In this document: one piece after another, positions 61,533 through 64,000 of the stretch | Numbering within the stretch: the first letter of the stretch is position 1 | Layout of the letters: each line of letters begins with the position of its first letter | Origin: Solimonas terrae | GTDB lineage: Bacteria; Pseudomonadota; Gammaproteobacteria; Nevskiales; Nevskiaceae | Assembly (NCBI RefSeq): GCF_011067135.1 | Contig: NZ_JAAMOW010000007.1 | Coordinates: forward strand, 248,001-312,000 | DNA length: 64,000 nt | Reading direction: 5' to 3' | The notes under the pieces: model-generated | Seen by the model: only the letters and a program-made list of their open reading frames with translations | What the model was told of the DNA's origin: nothing | The model's database searches: none | Made by a program: the position numbers and the translations under genes

Positions 61533-63310
61533 CGTGCAGCGTCCTCGCCGGCCACGGGCGCACGGTCGGCGGCAAACAGCTCTTCGAGCTCGCGCGCGGC
61601 ATCCTGCGTCGTCTGCCGCATTTTCTGCAGATCGCCCTGCGGCACTTCGAACTGCCGCCGCAGAACCTCGGCGTCGTGGCGACGAAACACGTCGATCGCA
61701 TGATGGGCGGCCTCGTCGCTGTCGCCGAGGCTGGTCAGTACCCTTTGCGTCATCTCCAGCGACGAGAAGTAGCTGCGCCGGATGACATCGTCGACCTCGA
61801 CGCCTAGCGCCATCAGCTGCAAGGCATGCTGGCGATTGACCGCGGCCGCGAAGATCCGCAGCTGCGGAAAATGTCGCCGCACCGTCTGCGCCGTGCGCAA
61901 CGAGGCGTCGATATCCGGGATCGCCAGCACGAACACACGTGCCTTGTCGGCGTGCGCGGCGCGCAGAAGATCGAGCCGGCTCGCATCGCCGTAGAAGATC
62001 TTGTTGCCGAACTGGCGGACGAAATCGACATGCTCGAAATCCTTGTCGAGCACCGTGAAACCTATGCGCTTGACGCGCAGGATGCGCGCGACGATCTGGC
62101 CGAACGGCCCGAAGCCGGCGATCAGTACCTCGTGCTCGTCGGTGTCGATGGTGTCGTACGGCCGCGCCTCGCGACGTCGACGAAGGCGCATCTGCAACGA
62201 AAACAGCGGCGGCGTCGCCATCATCGAGATAGTCACCACCAGCACCAGCAGCACCGACAGATCGGCGTGCATCACGCCGGCGCCGACCGCGACCGAGAAC
62301 AGCACGAACGCGAATTCGCCGCCCTGCGCGAGCGCCGCCGCGAGCGCGCCGGCCGCGTCGTCGCCGAGACCGGAGAGACGCGCCAGCAGCCACAGGACTA
62401 GGGCCTTGATGGCGAGCAGGGCAACGACCAGACCGAGAATCTGCAGGGGCCTGGTGACCAGCAGATGCAGGTCGGCGGACATGCCGACCGCGATGAAGAA
62501 CAGGCCGAGCAGCAAGCCCTTGAACGGTTCGATGTCTGCCTGCAGTTCGTGACGGAATTCGGATTCCGACAACAGCACCCCTGCGAGAAACGCGCCCAGC
62601 GACATCGTCAGACCGACCGCCGCCATCGCCAATGCCGTGCCGATCACGATCAGCAGCGCAGCTGCCGTGAACAGCTCCGGAGTCTCGGCCGCCGCGACGC
62701 GTTTCATCACCGGGCGCACGGCGTAGCGACCGCCGAGCACCACCACGAAAAACATGGCAAGCGTCTTTGCCGCGTTGACCCAGCTGCCGCCGCCGACATG
62801 CATGCCGCGGTCGGCAAGCAGCGGGATCAGGGCGAGGAACGGAATCACGCTGAGGTCCTGGAACAGCAGGATGGAAAAAGCTGCGCGGCCATGCCGGGTC
62901 GTCAGCTCACGACGTTCGCCGAGCATCTGCAGCGCCAGTGCGGTGGAGGACATCGCCAGGCCGAATCCGGCCACGAGCGCGGCCCGCCGATCCAGCCCGA
63001 ATGCAAGGCCGGCGGCGGCCAGTGCCGCCGTGCTCACGAAGACCTGCGCCGCCCCGACGCCGAACACCGAGCGGCGCATGGCCCACAGCCGGCTTGGCTG
63101 CAACTCCAGACCGATGATGAAGAGCAAGAGGATCACGCCGTACTCGGCGAAATGCAGTACTTGCTCCGGTTCGCCGATGGCCCCGATTCCGGCGGGACCG
63201 ATCACCACGCCGGCGGCGAGATAGCCGAGCACGGCCCCCAGACCGAGGCGTCGGAACAGCGGCACGAACAGCACCGCGGCGGCCAGGAACAGGGCAATGT
63301 CAGCGAGCAT
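61529..63310 (-). CDS. KefB/C-type monovalent cation:proton antiporter (CPA2)
   Basis: 593 aa. About 12 membrane segments, with CPA2 signatures 'GVILLLFIIGLELQPSRLW', 'RAAFSILLFQDLSVIPFLALIPLL' and 'LGAFLAGVLLSESEFRHEL'. A cytoplasmic RCK/TrkA-N domain begins at 'VLIAGFGPFGQIVARIL'. The last 60 residues are a polar tail. The protein should exchange K+ or Na+ for H+ under nucleotide control. No KefF/KefG ancillary gene is seen; instead a cyclase gene is coupled directly. Confidence 0.94.
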   Translation of the reverse strand: MLADIALFLAAAVLFVPLFRRLGLGAVLGYLAAGVVIGPAGIGAIGEPEQVLHFAEYGVILLLFIIGLELQPSRLWAMRRSVFGVGAAQVFVSTAALAAAGLAFGLDRRAALVAGFGLAMSSTALALQMLGERRELTTRHGRAAFSILLFQDLSVIPFLALIPLLADRGMHVGGGSWVNAAKTLAMFFVVVLGGRYAVRPVMKRVAAAETPELFTAAALLIVIGTALAMAAVGLTMSLGAFLAGVLLSESEFRHELQADIEPFKGLLLGLFFIAVGMSADLHLLVTRPLQILGLVVALLAIKALVLWLLARLSGLGDDAAGALAAALAQGGEFAFVLFSVAVGAGVMHADLSVLLVLVVTISMMATPPLFSLQMRLRRRREARPYDTIDTDEHEVLIAGFGPFGQIVARILRVKRIGFTVLDKDFEHVDFVRQFGNKIFYGDASRLDLLRAAHADKARVFVLAIPDIDASLRTAQTVRRHFPQLRIFAAAVNRQHALQLMALGVEVDDVIRRSYFSSLEMTQRVLTSLGDSDEAAHHAIDVFRRHDAEVLRRQFEVPQGDLQKMRQTTQDAARELEELFAADRAPVAGEDAAR

Positions 63311-63434
63311 CCCAAGCCTTGTAAATTATTTTTATTTTTTTCATTGCGTTACAAGAAATATCCGATCTTGAATTTACGAATCTTTCGCTTGCCTTGGAAG
63401 CAACAATGTTTTTTAATGTATACAGATATTCAGA
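63311..63434. promoter_or_regulatory. AT-rich divergent promoter of antiporter and abiEi-like genes
   Basis: The 124 bases between the two divergent starts are strikingly AT-rich (long T tracts, TTTTTTAATGTATAC) in an otherwise very GC-rich window. CTTGTAA (63318-63324) and TTACAAG (63349-63355) form an inverted repeat around the T tract. TTGGAA and TATACA are possible -35 and -10 elements for the plus-strand gene, with a long 19-base spacer. Confidence 0.5.
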
Positions 63435-64000
63435 ATGCTGCCGATTATTCACAGCGTGGACGAACAGACCAAGTCCGAGCGCATCTTAGCCCTCGCGCAG
63501 CAGATGGGCGTGCTGCGGCCCAAGGATCTCGCGCCGCATGACATCCAGGCCGAGTACCTGCGCCGGCTCTGTGATCGCGGCCAGCTCAAGAAGCTCGGCC
63601 GCGGCAGCTATGTGCCGGCAACGCGCAAGCTGTCCTTCCCCTTGAGCCTCGCCCTCGTCGCACGCGCCGTGCCGCACGGCGTGATCTGCCTGCAGTCGGC
63701 GCTGGCATTCCACAAGCTTGCCGAACCCCGGGCGCGGGAAATTTCGGTCGCGATCGAGCGAAGGGCGGCACGCCCGCGCGTCGAGTTCCCGGCCCTGCGC
63801 ATCGCCCGTCTCGGCGACGCCGCGTTTACCGACGGCGTCGAACGACATCTGATCGAACATGTGGACGTGGCGATCTACTGCCTCGAGAAAACGCTCGCCG
63901 ACCTGTTCAAGTTCCGCAACAAGATCGGCCCGCATCTTGCAGTCGATGCCTTGCGCGCGGCGCTGGCGGCAGGGCGTGTCGATCTCGAAGCGCTGCGGCA
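63435..64000 (+). CDS. AbiEi-type antitoxin / transcriptional regulator (3' end outside window)
   Basis: The frame starts MLPIIHSVDEQTKSERILAL and is open to the right edge, so it is truncated here after about 188 codons. An N-terminal winged helix ('MGVLRPKDLAPHDIQAEYLRRLCDRGQLKKLGRGSY') is followed by the AbiEi antitoxin core ('GVICLQSALAFHKLAEP', 'YCLEKTLADLFKFRNKIG'). AbiEi represses its operon and counteracts the nucleotidyltransferase toxin AbiEii (type IV toxin-antitoxin, phage abortive infection). The abiEii gene is expected immediately to the right. Confidence 0.88.
   Translation, partial: MLPIIHSVDEQTKSERILALAQQMGVLRPKDLAPHDIQAEYLRRLCDRGQLKKLGRGSYVPATRKLSFPLSLALVARAVPHGVICLQSALAFHKLAEPRAREISVAIERRAARPRVEFPALRIARLGDAAFTDGVERHLIEHVDVAIYCLEKTLADLFKFRNKIGPHLAVDALRAALAAGRVDLEALR

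Overview
The window is very GC-rich, gene-dense bacterial chromosome with Gram-negative features: lipoproteins with lipoboxes, Tat signals, two outer-membrane efflux channels, RND transport, ScsB/DsbD and a sigma-54-controlled prp operon of the prpB-prpC-acnD-prpF type. Gene content (MpaB/DUF2236 oxygenase, PF04185 phosphoesterases, PAPS-type sulfotransferase, saccharopine-dehydrogenase-like reductase, HiPIP) suggests a Gammaproteobacterium, perhaps of the Nevskiales/Solimonadaceae or Xanthomonadales type. That placement is inference. No rRNA, tRNA, CRISPR array or insertion sequence was recognised.

Layout. 1-4536: edge-truncated membrane protein, CDP-glycerol-transferase-like protein, GT4 glycosyltransferase divergent from a cyclopropane fatty acid synthase. 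4555-11028: a tight six-gene minus-strand operon. In transcription order it encodes a fatty-acyl/thioester reductase, DevC-like permease, DevA-like ATPase, DevB-like adaptor, NodT/TolC-type outer-membrane lipoprotein and a JmjC/cupin oxygenase. It looks like a reductase plus tripartite ABC exporter for a lipid-like product and is the best candidate here for an undescribed system. 11192-17590: YheT-type hydrolase, MpaB-like oxygenase, HiPIP with a clear terminator, a CusRS-like two-component pair and a two-haem lipoprotein. 17601-21639: two tandem paralogous phosphoesterases and a Tat-exported phospholipase C-like lipoprotein.

21845-30675: Ogt, a membrane-anchored TAXI-type binding protein, sulfotransferase, beta-propeller protein with its SARP/OmpR-like regulator, GST, DUF899 protein, and a cyclic-nucleotide-binding/thioredoxin-reductase-like fusion lacking the CxxC. 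30676-34701 is a looser accessory patch: an autoinhibited Fic protein preceded by repeated WTACCCC motifs and followed by the first 44 codons of a decayed type I restriction hsdR, then a PHBH-type monooxygenase, an orphan small gene and two GC-rich dyad repeats.

34702-43152: the methylcitrate cycle. prpR runs plus. prpB-prpC-acnD-(SRPBCC)-prpF run minus behind a plausible sigma-54 promoter and a TGTTTCAT/ATGAAACA upstream activator site. 43315-50980: fabH, then a tetR-OMF-adaptor-RND efflux operon ending in a strong terminator. 51031-57804: RsmB-like methyltransferase, a 19-residue Lys/Ala microprotein with its own ribosome site and terminator, a receiver-coiled-coil protein, DUF423, a saccharopine-dehydrogenase-like reductase, and a DUF2845 protein divergent from ScsB. 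57808-64000: sodium:solute symporter, isoaspartyl peptidase, a KefB-type antiporter translationally coupled to a membrane adenylate cyclase, and the start of an abiEi-type antitoxin gene at the right edge.
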